NCBI GenBank assembly: GCA_000708835.1
Contig: DF237227.1
Coordinates: forward strand, 49,802 to 113,801
DNA length: 64,000 bases
From: Klebsormidium nitens
Taxonomy: Eukaryota; Streptophyta; Klebsormidiophyceae; Klebsormidiales; Klebsormidiaceae
Direction of reading: 5' to 3'
Shown here: positions 48,701 through 59,800 of the stretch, piece by piece
Layout of the letters: every line of letters starts with the position of its first letter
Numbering within the stretch: the stretch's first letter is position 1
Made by a program: the position numbers and the translations under genes
Notes under the pieces: generated by a model
What the model saw: only the letters and a program-made list of their open reading frames with translations
The model's database searches: none
Told to the model about the DNA's origin: nothing

Positions 48701-49685
48701 GTTTCTCAAGTACCCGAATAACTTTTTGATATGCGCCCGCAGGTACCCATACCGCGTGCACAAGCGTAAGGCTGTCGTCCGGTTCATGTTCTTCAATCCG
48801 GAGGACGTCCGGTGGTTCAAGCCGCTGGAGCTGTGGACCAAGTACGGCCGGCGCGGCCGCATCAAGGAGCCCGTCGGGACGCACGGTAAGCCTAACCATG
48901 GTGACAAATCCTAAGCGTCGAAACCTGCAACCCTCGACCATGAACAGCAAATCTGAATCGAAACAGGGGCCGCGCCCACTTAAAGGAGCCCGTCAGGACG
49001 CACGGTAAAATCAACCTTCGCCATGTTGACAGATTTTAGACGCTGAGACTAAATTCTAAACATCGCCTTGCCAACCTCATAACCAGGTAAAGTAGGTTGA
49101 AGTACCATCTCTCTTTGAACTGCACTTATAAAACTAAGTAATGCACTCCGAACCTCTACCTAAAACCAGGAAGAGCATGGTCACAAAGCGTGATCTGTGA
49201 GAGTACGAAAAAGAGGCCAAGCATTGGCGATTCCAATACGCGGATGGACGGTCTGTAGTGCTTTTGTATCAGCCCAAGGTTATTAGCGTTGGCAGGAAGC
49301 TGCTTGGATGATATCATCCTCACGCCCCTCATTTCGCGTTTCAAAATGTCCTCTTCTTTACGTCGGAGTCTTTGTCACTTGACAGGGGATGTTCCATAAA
49401 GAAGGTTCGAAGGCCTCGAGCAAAGCTCTTTCACACGTCTCTTGAAGCCGATTGGTCGCACACGATACTTGAAGGATCTCGGTTGTAACTTGTTGGTGTC
49501 ACAAATCTCTTCAAGCTGTGTTGACGCGCTTTTCTAAGAGACTGTTGTCACGAGTTGACAGTTCATCGTTTTCTGCAGGTTCGATGAAGTGCGTCTTCGA
49601 GGGCGTGGTTCAGCAAAGGGACGCCGTCTGTGCGACGCTGTATAAGCGAGTGTACCCTAGGTGGCCCGAGACAGAAGCGCTCTGA
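39747..49685 (+). CDS. TSR1: TSR1, 40S ribosomal subunit biogenesis factor
   Basis: Twelve exons: 39747-39998, 40965-41228, 41659-41778, 42420-42545, 43081-43584, 44211-44400, 45645-45847, 46484-46749, 47108-47194, 47717-47941, 48743-48885 and 49579-49685. They total 2487 nt (828 residues), close to the usual TSR1 size. The N-terminus has the basic [18 protein letters not shown]. The GTPase-like part ([18 protein letters not shown]) lacks a real P-loop, as in TSR1 but not BMS1. Then come [13 protein letters not shown], the AARP2CN-type segment with [15 protein letters not shown], an acidic Asp/Glu-rich hinge (about 423-530), and the C-terminal DUF663-type domain with [51 protein letters not shown] and [16 protein letters not shown]1 joins late nuclear and cytoplasmic pre-40S particles. 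Five introns contain exon-edge copies. Confidence 0.95.
40427..40449. promoter_or_regulatory. Telo-box-like AAACCCTAA pair in TSR1 intron 1
   Basis: The text reads AGGGTTTAGGGTTT, then GAAACCCTAA, giving telo-box cores on both strands as a near-palindrome. Telo-boxes are known in promoters and first introns of plant ribosomal-protein and biogenesis genes. TSR1 belongs to that functional class, so a regulatory role is plausible but not shown. Confidence 0.4.
43735..44285 (+). repeat. Array of exon-6 acceptor/start units in TSR1 intron 5
   Basis: The real exon 6 starts at 44211 and encodes [16 protein letters not shown]. Copies lie near 43740, 43887 and 44044, each encoding a version of (A)W/RIVDES or WNIDESE, with diverged acceptors. 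Four units at about 150-167 bp spacing. Confidence 0.82.
44470..45760 (+). repeat. Array of about 8 exon-7 acceptor/start units in TSR1 intron 6
   Basis: The real exon 7 starts at 45645 (encoding [20 protein letters not shown]). Related units lie near 44475, 44640, 44788, 44972, 45139, 45311 and 45480. Each has a run of GAGGAGG/GACGA, an arginine-rich stretch and often a TTCACAGG acceptor. Spacing is about 150-184 bp. The units carry frameshifts and stops, so only the last is treated as coding. Confidence 0.85.
45800..45978 (+). repeat. Copy of TSR1 exon-7 end and donor
   Basis: The exon end encoding [13 protein letters not shown] (to 45847) is repeated at about 45915-45962 ([13 protein letters not shown]), followed by a GCGCGG instead of the GTGCGG donor. 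Spacing is about 114 bp. Confidence 0.8.
47915..48335 (+). repeat. Copies of TSR1 exon-10 end/donor
   Basis: ATTGTGCTCTCAGG plus the donor and following CCGTTTTCCGCC stretch (47927-47975) recurs at about 48133-48185, with the donor G-T changed to T-T. A weaker copy lies near 48305-48340. The intron between is C/T-rich with TTTCTTGTTTC-like runs. Confidence 0.75.
48425..48795 (+). repeat. Three acceptor/exon-11-start units in TSR1 intron 10
   Basis: GCAGGTACCC followed by codons for [14 protein letters not shown] occurs at 48430, 48574 and 48741. All three keep the reading frame through the motif and a consensus acceptor. I chose the third because only it continues into [16 protein letters not shown] with a donor; the first two soon reach stops. 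Confidence 0.88.
48855..49010 (+). repeat. Copy of TSR1 exon-11 end and donor
   Basis: The end encoding KEPVGTH with donor GTAAGC (48866-48891) recurs at about 48980-49010 as AAGGAGCCCGTCAGGACGCA with GGTAAAAT. Spacing is about 119 bp. Confidence 0.75.
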
Positions 49686-52595
49686 GCGTGACACGTGCCT
49701 CCGTTCTGACCGTCAACCAATCGAATTCTCGAAATCAACGATTCTAGGGGGGAGAGCCAGATTCTCGGATATGCACCCAGTACTGTGACGGCGTGTGTCA
49801 TGGTGCCGTGCATGTGATTCTATGTGTCAGTCCAACCCGATCCGTGTCCATCTTACGGAAGCAACATGCAAGGTCTTGGCATGCAAGAATCCTGAACCCC
49901 ACGACCGTGACGGAGAAATCATCCTTGAAGAAATATGCCGCCATCGTTATTTTCCTTCTAGCTTGTGATGTTGCATGCCATGAGCTGCGGCCTGACACCA
50001 TTGATCTTATGTTGGGTCTTAGTTTCAAGCCTAGCATGCAGTTGCAGCTTGATTGTAATGATTACAGAACCAATGGTCGCGTGCCACAAACCACGCACGG
50101 CAGCGGCTGATGCACTGGCAGGTCGGGTCGCTCCTTGTCTTCATAATACATGGCATGCGTGAGCAATGATGTCCCGGGGGTTCATTTGTGCGCTACTACA
50201 TGACGATCCCTGCAAAGGAGTTGCGAGGATTGCGCATTTAAGGCCATTGGTACGTTGCAAGCTAGCAGGCTAGAGACACTCATGCATGCAATGTGCTGCT
50301 CAGTGTATCGTAAGGTTGCTCTGTATACGGTGCATATCATTCAAAGCTCCAAACGCATAAAAGGTAGACTTACTGGCCTGCTACTGTTAGCAGGCTTGCC
50401 TTTCTGAAGTTTGTTTGCGAGCAGGTCGAGGATCCGAATCGGGTTCATGCCCGCGAGTTTGCGCTCGCGCCGCAAACCGGGCGACCGCCGACCGGACGAT
50501 TCAAGTTACCAAATATCGAGTGGTCACGCGCGCGCGCGTACACCGATTTTAAGATTTGGAAGTCTGTCGGCGCAACTCATTCAAGCGGCGGTTAAAAAGA
50601 GTAGACTGCTGTAGAGGCTAAAGTTCAATCATCAGCTCTATACTAGCGTGCCGGCCGCGGCCGCCTAGCAAGGCCAGGCCTGAAAGGGGCCAGGCTGAAT
50701 TCCGAGTCTATTTGTGAGTGGCGGTGACCTCAGTTGGAAGCACTTTTGCAGGCTGATGTCAACAGCAATCGGGAGCCTGACGTCACCACCGGTCACTGCC
50801 GGCCGGCGCGTCTGTCTCACCACAGTTGCATGATTCCATCACTGCCCCATGTATGACAATCAGCCAGATTCCCTGCGCATCAAGAGTGTTGGTCGTGTGC
50901 GGTACGGTCGACACCACTCTTGTTAGTTCGAACCAGTCTTGACGAGTCTTTAATGCTTGTGAACAGATCTGCTCACGCGTATATCACAGTGGAGGAACGT
51001 GATAGTGCCACGCCCTACCAAATGAAAAGTGGCTAAGGCCCTTGCAAACTGTTGTGGCCTTGTGGGCCTAATTACATTCATGAATTTAAAGCCGACCAGC
51101 GTACTGCGCACTCAGCGAAATGCTGAGGCATTAGGCAATGCGGGCATTGCACTTTGGCCTGTCGGTGTGATGGAACTATGACAGGCACTCAACCCCGGCA
51201 CATTCACACACAATGCCCTGGTCTCTGTCGATTAAGGGTCTGGCCGAACAATGCTGCCAGAATTAAAGGATTGGGGCGCCAGATAAGTCCCAAGCAGGGC
51301 GTGTGGAGTCGTTTTGCGATTGGATTGTAAATGCCGAGCAAATCTGGGGCGATGCGCTGGTGGCTTTCTCACCCGTAACATAGTCGAAACAGAACCTGGT
51401 GCAAATAAGGTGAGCCCAAGCCTCGGGACCGGGATTGGGAGTGAAGAAGTTGCGGCAGTATCTACTTCGCATTCTCTGAAATGGCGTGCAATGCTGCGAT
51501 CCCAAGCGACTGAAGAACAAACTGAGGTTTCCCAGACTTCCGCCCATTATCATTTGAGGTGCCCAGCAACCTTGAGAGAGCGCAATGCTGGAAACTGAGC
51601 GACGGGGAAAGAAGACGACTTTGTCGGGATCACCTCCAGTTGTTGAATTTACCTGCAATGCTGCTTTCTCAGCGGTGTGAAGAATAACCTGCAATGCTGC
51701 TTTCTCAGCGGTGTGAAGAATAACCTGCAATGCTGCTTTCTCAGCGGTGTGATCACAATATAGGGTATCTAACTCTGTCTGGCTGCCACTCTGCTTTGGG
51801 GGATGATTACAGATTGCTCGTGTCGAGAATATTTTGGGGGATATGGACCTCAGTTCCGCCTCGTAAGAGAAGCTGGTTCTGTTTGGAAATAAGAGAAAGC
51901 AACGGCCGAAAGTCACGGACTAGTCCAATATGACAAAGCCAGATAATGGTAAACACACAAACCAGCCAAGCTGTGAGCTTTCACCCACTTCGTGAAAGCA
52001 TCAACATTGGAGTGGTAGCACCTATGTGGACTGTTCGAAGGCGAATTCAAAAATTGTGCGGTCCCTATGCCCGTTTTGACAGTCAATTCGGCTGGGCCTG
52101 CCGATGAGGGCAGATATAGATTGAGAAGTTGGCGGCTTTAGATGGAAACCAGCTTGCGAGTTGGGCAGTCTCGTCCAATTCAGCAAGATAAAGGTCTCAT
52201 CCTGGCTTCGTCTGCAGTTGAAGCAAAGGCTTAGAATTTACAAGAAAGGGGCAAGGGTGAAGGGGACGGTTGCCATGGGTCTAAAAGGCGCACGCGAGGT
52301 GAGCTCTCTAGGTATCTCTCGCAGGAACACGAGCGTATTAGTGTGGAGATCGATTCAAGGTCCAGTCCTCAAGAGAATGACATGCAACTGGAATGTTTCG
52401 AAAGGCGAAGATCTGGCAGGCTACAATAAGCCGGAGAACTGACTGATACAACTTCAAAAATGCACTCGAGTTTGATATAACATCAGCAATTCGAAGTGCG
52501 CTCAATTTTGACCATCTTCAAGATGCAAGTAACCAGATACGCGAGAGTCGGCATACACGTCGAGCAGTTCTGCTGAAGTTTGCGAGATATCTTCA
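49686..52595. other. Intergenic region without a recognised gene
   Basis: No exon-like frames that I can join. A 36-bp minisatellite lies at 51651-51752. A minus-strand frame of 217 codons at 51263-51916 is kept open partly by that repeat and shows no family signature. Confidence 0.55.
51651..51752. repeat. 36-bp minisatellite, just under three copies
   Basis: Units start at 51651, 51687 and 51723 (ACCTGCAATGCTGCTTTCTC as the first 20 bases). Copies are essentially identical, indicating recent expansion. The third is truncated at 30 bases. Confidence 0.9.
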
Positions 52596-54983
52596 ATGAC
52601 TCAACAAGAAAAACAATCTCCGAAAGCTCCGGCGTCAATCCCAGTTGAGGACACGGAGGCGGCGTCATTTGCGAACTCGTCTGTCAAAAGTGGATTGCTC
52701 GACCAAACTGACGGTTGGATGCTGCAGCCTGGCGGGGAGGTTGCAACCAAAGACAAAGCGGCAGCTCGACAGCGGGCGCAGGAAGCGCTGGACGCTGTGC
52801 AGCGGGCGGTGGAAGGCGATAAGCTATGGGGCAACGCAGAGTGGTAAGTTCGAAACTGCGAGCTACGCAGCGAGGACAGTTATACAATGTCCCGTCTGCT
52901 TGATTCCACAACGTCTCCGACCTGATTCACGTGATGTGCTTTGAGTCACTTGACCATCCGTCTTGTCGTCCAGGTTGATCCCTGCTTCACCATCTTTACT
53001 CTATCACAATTTCATTTTCGTAGACGTAGGAAGACATCATGATTTGGGCTATGTGGCAGCGTGTAAGGTGGAGCGTATTGTGGGTCTGCAGCGGTACTTT
53101 CATCACTAGACGCATGCTCCCTTCTGAAACTGGTCAAAGCTAATCGTATCCTCTGGATTTTCCCATCTCTGAAGCTCGTTGGGGATCTGGTGCTATTATG
53201 ACTGTAAAACGTCTCTGACTTACCTGAGAGAACCGGATCTCCTTCTCTTGTGCCTTTCGTGCACTTTTGGTAACGAAGGCCAAACAATCGCATTAGAATT
53301 TGACGAAAGAACGACTTGCTTCTGCGGCTTTCAAGTCAAGGGCAGCAAAGAAGAAAAGAATGGTCACAACCAGCCCGTGGCTACTGCTCCCCACCCGGTT
53401 ATGAAGGCGTCTTCAATAAGAAGCTTGTTTGCGTTGGTATCGTACGCTTTAGCAGAGTTTGTTCCTCAACCCCGCTGGGTTTTGCAGGAGGAGAATGAGC
53501 GTAAACGCGAAGGAAGAGAAATGGAGCTCGCAGCAAGACAGAACTGACAAAGCTGCTGCCCCGCCATTGAACGACACTCTCCGTGGATCCTCCTCGGCCC
53601 ACCACCCCTGCATATGCGCGTGCTTATCTACGGTTCTAGGGCCCCGAAAGCTGCCACGTGGCGAGCATCGGGTTGCTACACCCAACGGTCTCGAAACGAG
53701 GAGCGGCTCATGGCAGGAGGCGAGCGGAGATGAGGACACAGATGTAGGCGAGGAGAGTTTTGAGGATGTAATTGAGTCGGAGAAAGGTCGGAGAGTGGTC
53801 GAGGAAAGGTATGATCCGGAGAGTGAAGAAGGGGACCCTCGGGCCAGAAGAGCGGCCGCGGATGCGCAGCGCGCGGCCGAGCGCGCGCGCCTGGAGCGGC
53901 TGTGCCTAGAGCTCGCGCGCCTTGAGGCGCGGCTGCAGGACGTGGTGACACGTGGCAGGACAAGCCGGCCACGAGGCTCGAGCTACGAGAGCCGTCCACG
54001 AAACCCAAGCTATGAGAGCCGGCCGCGAACCGCAAGCTACGAGAGCGAGGGATCCCCCCAGTTCGAGGACAAACGGACCATCTTCGAACGGGCGGCCCCG
54101 GTGGCGCGAAGAGCGCCCCCCGAGGACTATAAACCCCGATCCAGGGGCGCGCCTTGGAGCGCGCGCGCGCACGCGCCCGGCGCGCAAATCGAGCCGCAAT
54201 GGGGGAAGTCGGAAGCGGCGGGTTTGGCGCGCGGCGCGTACGAGGCCGCGCGGATGTGTCGCTTGGGCGTCAAACCCTGCGCGTACCGCCGGCGGAATTC
54301 CGCCGGAGAACGGGCCGGAAAGGGGAGGGGGCATGAAGATGCGCGCTGCTGCGACGGGTGTGGGTCTCCCACGGTGGAGCCCACGTGGGCCACGTGCGCT
54401 GACGTGGGTCGGGGTATCAGGGGTGAAGAGCTGGTTCGCCTGAAGAGGTGAGAAACGAAAGTGGGGTCCTTGGGGAATTAACGAAGACGGCTTTACGACG
54501 GCGCTAGTAGGAACGGCCTCGTGAAAGTATAGATCAAGAAAAGAGGGAGGCCAAGTTGAAGGGAGATTCTTGCGAGGTCCTGGGGGATCAAAGTTCAGAA
54601 AGGAACTTTGGAGGGTCCAGATCCGAGTCTTTCGTAGACTTCGGTTTAAACCTTTCGACTTCATCTGAGATGGTTCCTTCTTGGCAACGATCGCTGAACT
54701 GACGAACTACTTTTCCAAAACGCACATATGTTGCTAGTCCTTTCCACCGTATACTCAACGCCCTGTCCCTGGCTGCAGACACCACCGCGCGCTGAGCGCG
54801 CACTGCCGACGGCAGGTGAGCGCGCTCCGGGAAGTCGCCGCCCGCGCGCGCGTCGCCGAGGGCCTCGCCACCAGAGCCGCGCGCGCGGCCGCGGCCGCGA
54901 CTCACCCCGCGGCGGGCTCCCTCTGCGGGCCGGCTGCGGTGTGCAGGAGCCGTGAAGGGGGCGGCCCGCTTTGGCTCTGCTGA
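52596..54983 (+). CDS. Unrecognised 470-residue protein with SRPRxxSYE repeats
   Basis: Exons 52596-52843, 53488-54447 and 54779-54983 fit in phase 2 at both junctions, giving 470 residues. The N-terminus (MTQQEKQSPKAPASIPVE) is polar, followed by GWMLQPGGEVATKDKAAARQ and a helical AQEALDAVQRAVEGDK. Residues about 180-195 are strongly acidic. A long Arg/Ala/Glu/Leu helix likely to coil follows (ERARLERLCLELARLEARLQ). At about 241-269 a nine-residue unit SRPR..SYE is repeated three times. A Cys-rich patch (RCCDGCGSPTVEPTWATC) might bind metal. The last exon adds an Ala/Arg helix (VSALREVAARARVAEGLATR). I recognise no domain. The gene converges with the NRAMP gene downstream. GC content is high here, so overlapping minus frames are open as well. 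The exon-2/exon-3 join is the best evidence; additional 5' exons cannot be excluded. Confidence 0.6.
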
Positions 54984-56838
54984 GGCTGCCTGGGGGTGTG
55001 GACATGAGGGAACTTGAAACGGATGTGATCAGAATCAGAGAACGATGTGTATATGAGTGTAAAAGCGGGTTTTCGGAAGGGCCCGTACTCAGATGAGCGG
55101 TGGACCAATCTGACAGCGGGGGCGACGGAAGTTCGGCCCGGCCAAAAAGATGGTGGATGCTTTGGACCTGGCAAATTCTGAAAGGAACGAAGGCTCGGGC
55201 CCGCACTCGAGGTCAGTTTGTCAGATCAGGACATGTTCGGTTCAGTAAAGAACGATGCGTGAAAGAGCTTTAAGCCTTTGTCACATTGAAGCGAGAGGCG
55301 AGCAGCGTGTGTGTGTGCGGGTCACTTGGAACCGTTGGCCATGCTTTATGAACAAGCCACTGTCGAGACGTACCGATCCATACGTCGAACCTGCGGCCCG
55401 GTCACTGGTCTCCTTTCGAAACGACTTCAGGTTGGACCATTGCAGTGCATGCTGGCATTCGATCAACCTGATGCATCAACTTAAGATCGGTCACTTTGTA
55501 ACTTGAGACCCAGAATTTATGACACATGCAGTTGCAACTTCATCATTCTGCATGCAATGATGGACTCACTCAGTGAGCAGATCCTCAATTAACTTGCAAC
55601 ACAATAACTAGTAAAGCTTTGAGCTAGGCCGGCCCGCCGCAATATCGCAATATCGCCCGATCCACATCAGGCAGCATACAATATATGGCTTCAAGAGTGA
55701 CCATGCATAGCAGATGATAGATTGTCGCCGCCCGATCTCTACGGCGCGGCGTCCGTTGACCGTACCTTGACATGCATGCACAAAATGAACTGATCATGAA
55801 TTGATATGCAACGAGCACGCGTGGGTCCAGCACACCGTGCACTCTTTAGAGTGCAGCAATGACTGACAAAGCATTGGACTATTTTCTATGTAAGTCTGCG
55901 AGGCAGACGACTAGACCTGTACATTAAGCTGAAGCGGCCCTTCGCTTGACCGGTTGCCAATTTGTTTTTGTACTTGTGGTTCGTTGGCAAATGCTGCCTG
56001 GTGCTGACATTCTTTGCACCTCCACACTATCTGCTTCAATCAATGTTCGGCGCACGAGCTCGATGTCATGCGCGCTGCGATGGATCGTCCTTGTCCGTTC
56101 ATGGACGATCCCAGTCCGTTTTTGATATATGTATGGTACAGCATGCAATAGCTATAAAGTAGCGCTAGATTTACTCTTCGGGCTGCCTCCGGTCAGTCGA
56201 TCGTTTCTCCTCGAGCAATGGACTACGACCCTGTGATCTTTGTTTTCGTCTGCGGAACCAAAGATAATCTTAGTGAGCCGAAAGCGATTTGGCGTAAGCC
56301 CATAAACCAGTGTACAAGAGCGTTTTCGTGACGTGACTTGATGCAGAACCGCAAACTCGCTACAAGACGGCAAGACGGAAATTCGACTAGAGACTGAACT
56401 ACTCTCTTCCCGCGGAATAATAAGCATAAGCGTTCCAAACGTCCACGTCGTTCGAACCGATGAACAAGGAGGAGACCTTTGAGAAAGTAGCCCGCCCCCT
56501 CATGAGCTTTCGAACCCCGAACATTGCGTGAAACCCCATAAAAGGCCGGTAACAAGGTCCAGCAAGGGCAATGGCAAAACGCAACGTTTACGAAAGCTAG
56601 CTGCGGTCATTCTGCGTGCCGCAGAGAGACCTCTGGAATCGTTTTCTGCACCAAGCGACTCGTTGCGACCAGACTCTTCAACCGGGTCTTTCGGTGGGGT
56701 CCTTGAAACGCGGCGTCTCTCACCGGTTCTTTGCAGCGTTTGGTTCCAGCGAAGCGTACGGAGTCGAAAACGCGGGTTTGAGGGAAACATGCAAGCGTGT
56801 AGACGAGCTTTTGATTGTCTAAAAACGTCAAAAGGGTT
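54984..56838. other. Convergent intergenic region
   Basis: Lies between the 3' ends of the unrecognised gene and the NRAMP gene, so both 3' UTRs should fall here. Nothing else could be supported. Confidence 0.55.
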
Positions 56839-59800
56839 TCACCTTTCGAGAATCGCGGCAACTCGCTCAGGTCCTAACCCCAGGTACACGACCAGCGACA
56901 GATATGCGGCCGCGCCTAGGGCGAGCGCCACGTGTACGGCTGCGATTCGCGGGGCTTGCGTGATGGCGAACACGACCAGCAGGTAGCCGTTGATGGACAA
57001 CACCAGCAGCACGATCAGCCAGCACAGCACCTGGACGTGGACGGAACCGGAACGGAATGTGAGCTCGGAAACGGATTGGTATCGTGACCCTGGAAACGTA
57101 GGCGGGGGAGCCCTTGCAAACGGTGTGATCGGACAAAGTGTCGAACGTGTCTAATGAGGTCGTCACGAAGCTGTGAAGCGGATTGACGCGCAAAACGCGA
57201 AGCTGGCGAAACAGGCGCGTTGCGAAATTGTGCCGCGGATGCATGCTCTCAAAACATCAAGTTTCGGATACTGAAGTAAACTCTCATACATGTCAAGCTT
57301 TATGGCAGCGCATATATCATGATGTGCATGATACCTGCCCCACTTCGGCAAGGTCGTCCCGACCGGCCTAATACTGATCCATACCTTGATCAGCGCCTGA
57401 CTTTACATTTTGGATTGATCCAGATTTATAAGATACCGGGCCACATCGCTAGCTTGCGCACAAAGAAGAGGCTCAACAGGAACAAACGTCGCCTCGAACA
57501 ATCGTTGCTGTTGAGAGCACCGCTCAAAGCTCTTCAAACACAACGGACGGAGCGACGATTGCCCGTACACCGAGTTCATGACGATGCAACACAAAGAAGG
57601 AAGCGCTTCTTGACCTTACCGTTCTCGTTTTGCTGATGACAAAGGGCCCCATGACGGACCGGGATGACGCCAGCATCATGAGCGGAAGCAGCGCGAACGG
57701 AACTTGGACGGACTGCAACACGTTGACCCACTGGTTCTGCAACGAAAACGAAAACGGTCAGGTCAAGGGGGAGCAGTACTCGTGACGCTAGTTGAAATAT
57801 TGAGCGGCCCCCCGAAAAGTTCGACGACTTGTCGAAACTCTGACCGTTGACGATTCGAACTTTCTCAGATCTTAAAACAAGAGTCAAGCTGGATGTGGTG
57901 GGACATTCCATGGAAATTTTCGTTGATGCTCTTCAAAGTCCCAGCGCAAACCTTCTTCAACCCGGAGACCAATAAGAAGGGGGCCTCGGGAAATATTCTC
58001 GCAAGAAAGCTCACAAGGGTGCCCGTTTCACACTCAAACCTCAGAAGCCTACGTCAGCGGTGTGTACACTCACAAGCACTCTTAAAAGTCTTAGCGCGAA
58101 GTTTCTTCGACCCGGACCAATAAGAAGGACGCCTCAGGTGACATCCTTGCAAGAAAGCTTTCCACGGTGCCCGTTCACACGCAAAACTTGGAAAGCTATG
58201 TCAGCGGTGTGTACACTCACACGCACTCTTAAAGTCTTAGCGCGGAGTTCTTTAACTCGGACCAACAAGAAGGACGCCTTAGGTGATATCCTCGCGAAGA
58301 AAGCTCTCCACGGTGCCCATTTACACGGGAAACTTGGAACCCTATCTCAACGGTTTAAACACTCACAAGCACTCTAGAAGCCCCAGCGCGAGGTTCCTCC
58401 AACCCGGACCAATAAGAAGGAGGCCTCAGGTACTTCCCTCGCAGAGAATCTCTCTACCGGTGCCCGTTTACACACGAAACTCGGAAGCCTATCTCAACGG
58501 TGTAAATACTCACAAGCACTCTAGAAGCCCCAGCGCGAAGTTTCTTCAACAGGGACCAATGAAAAGGAGGCCTCAGGTGATATCCTCGCAAGACACCCCT
58601 CCACGTTGCCCGTTCCACACTCATACCTCAGAAGCCTACGTCAGCGGTGTGTACACTCACAAGCACTCTAGAAGCCCCAGCGCGAAGTTTCTCCAACCCG
58701 GACCAATAAGAAGGAGGCCTCAGGTACTTCCCTCGCAGAGAATCTCTCTACCGGTGCCCGTTCACACACGAGACTAAGAAGGCTTTGTCAGCGGTGTGAA
58801 TACTCACAAGGACGTCCAGTTGGCTCCCCCGCTCGCTGCCAAAGTAGACGGCCACAGCCATCGTCGGAACGATCGCAAAGCACCGAGTGATCAGCACTCG
58901 TTTCCACGCCTTTATTTTCCAGTTGAGGAAGCCGCTCATCACGAACTGGCCGGCGTAAGTGCCAGTCATGGTGCTGCTCTGGCCTGCGGCGAGGAGACCT
59001 GAACGGAACGGAGCGGAATGTCAGAGCGGAAGTGGAGAGGACCATTTTTATGTCGCGCCTTTATTTTCCAGTTGAGGAAGCCGCTCATCACGAACTGGCC
59101 GGCGTACGTTCCGGTCATGGTGCTGCTCTGGCCGGCCGCGAGGAGACCTGAACGGAACCCGGGCGGAATGTCAGAGCGGAACGGGGGAGCACAAAACTTG
59201 TTTCCACGCCTTTATCTTCCAGTTGAAAAAGCGGCTCATCACGAACTGGCCCGCGTAAGTGCCAGTCATGGTACTGCTTTGGCCCGCGAGACCTGAGTGG
59301 AATGCGGGCGGAATCTCGGCGGAACCGTGGAGTACAGCACTCAACTCTGTGCCTGAAGTGCAATTGACGAAGCCGCGAGTCGCATGTCACGTGGCATGCA
59401 CGTATCTGAAAAGGAATCACTTTAGTGGAAATGGGTTCACGCAAAACTCCGTCGTGAAATTCCAAGCACAGTCATAATCGAAGCTCAGCCCTTCCGATCA
59501 GCCACCTAGGGCACTTTCATTTAAGTCAATCGTTCACTCTGCAACAGACTGACTAATGTACACTGATGTCTTTACTAAAACTAGACGGTATGTTTTACTA
59601 TAACTAGAAGGTTGGTCAAAAAGAGCTTAGCAAGTCGCGTGAGCTTCGTACCTATGGCCCACACGTATTGCATCGGCACGAAGCCGAGCCCCCCGAAGTG
59701 TTTCTTCAAATACTCCGCCGCATTCGCCATCCCAATAAGCTTCGCCTGGGGCTTCCCAAAGAACGCCTTCGCGAAGACGGTCGTCAGAAATACGTTGATC

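Noticed and set aside
39747-49685. BMS1 instead of TSR1
   Set aside because: The P-loop is absent, the length is about 830 residues rather than over 1000, and the N- and C-terminal motifs match TSR1.
53676-54664. Long minus-strand frames opposite the SRPR-repeat gene
   Set aside because: The very high GC keeps all frames open. The plus-strand frame has in-phase splice joins and a coding repeat, while the minus frames do not.
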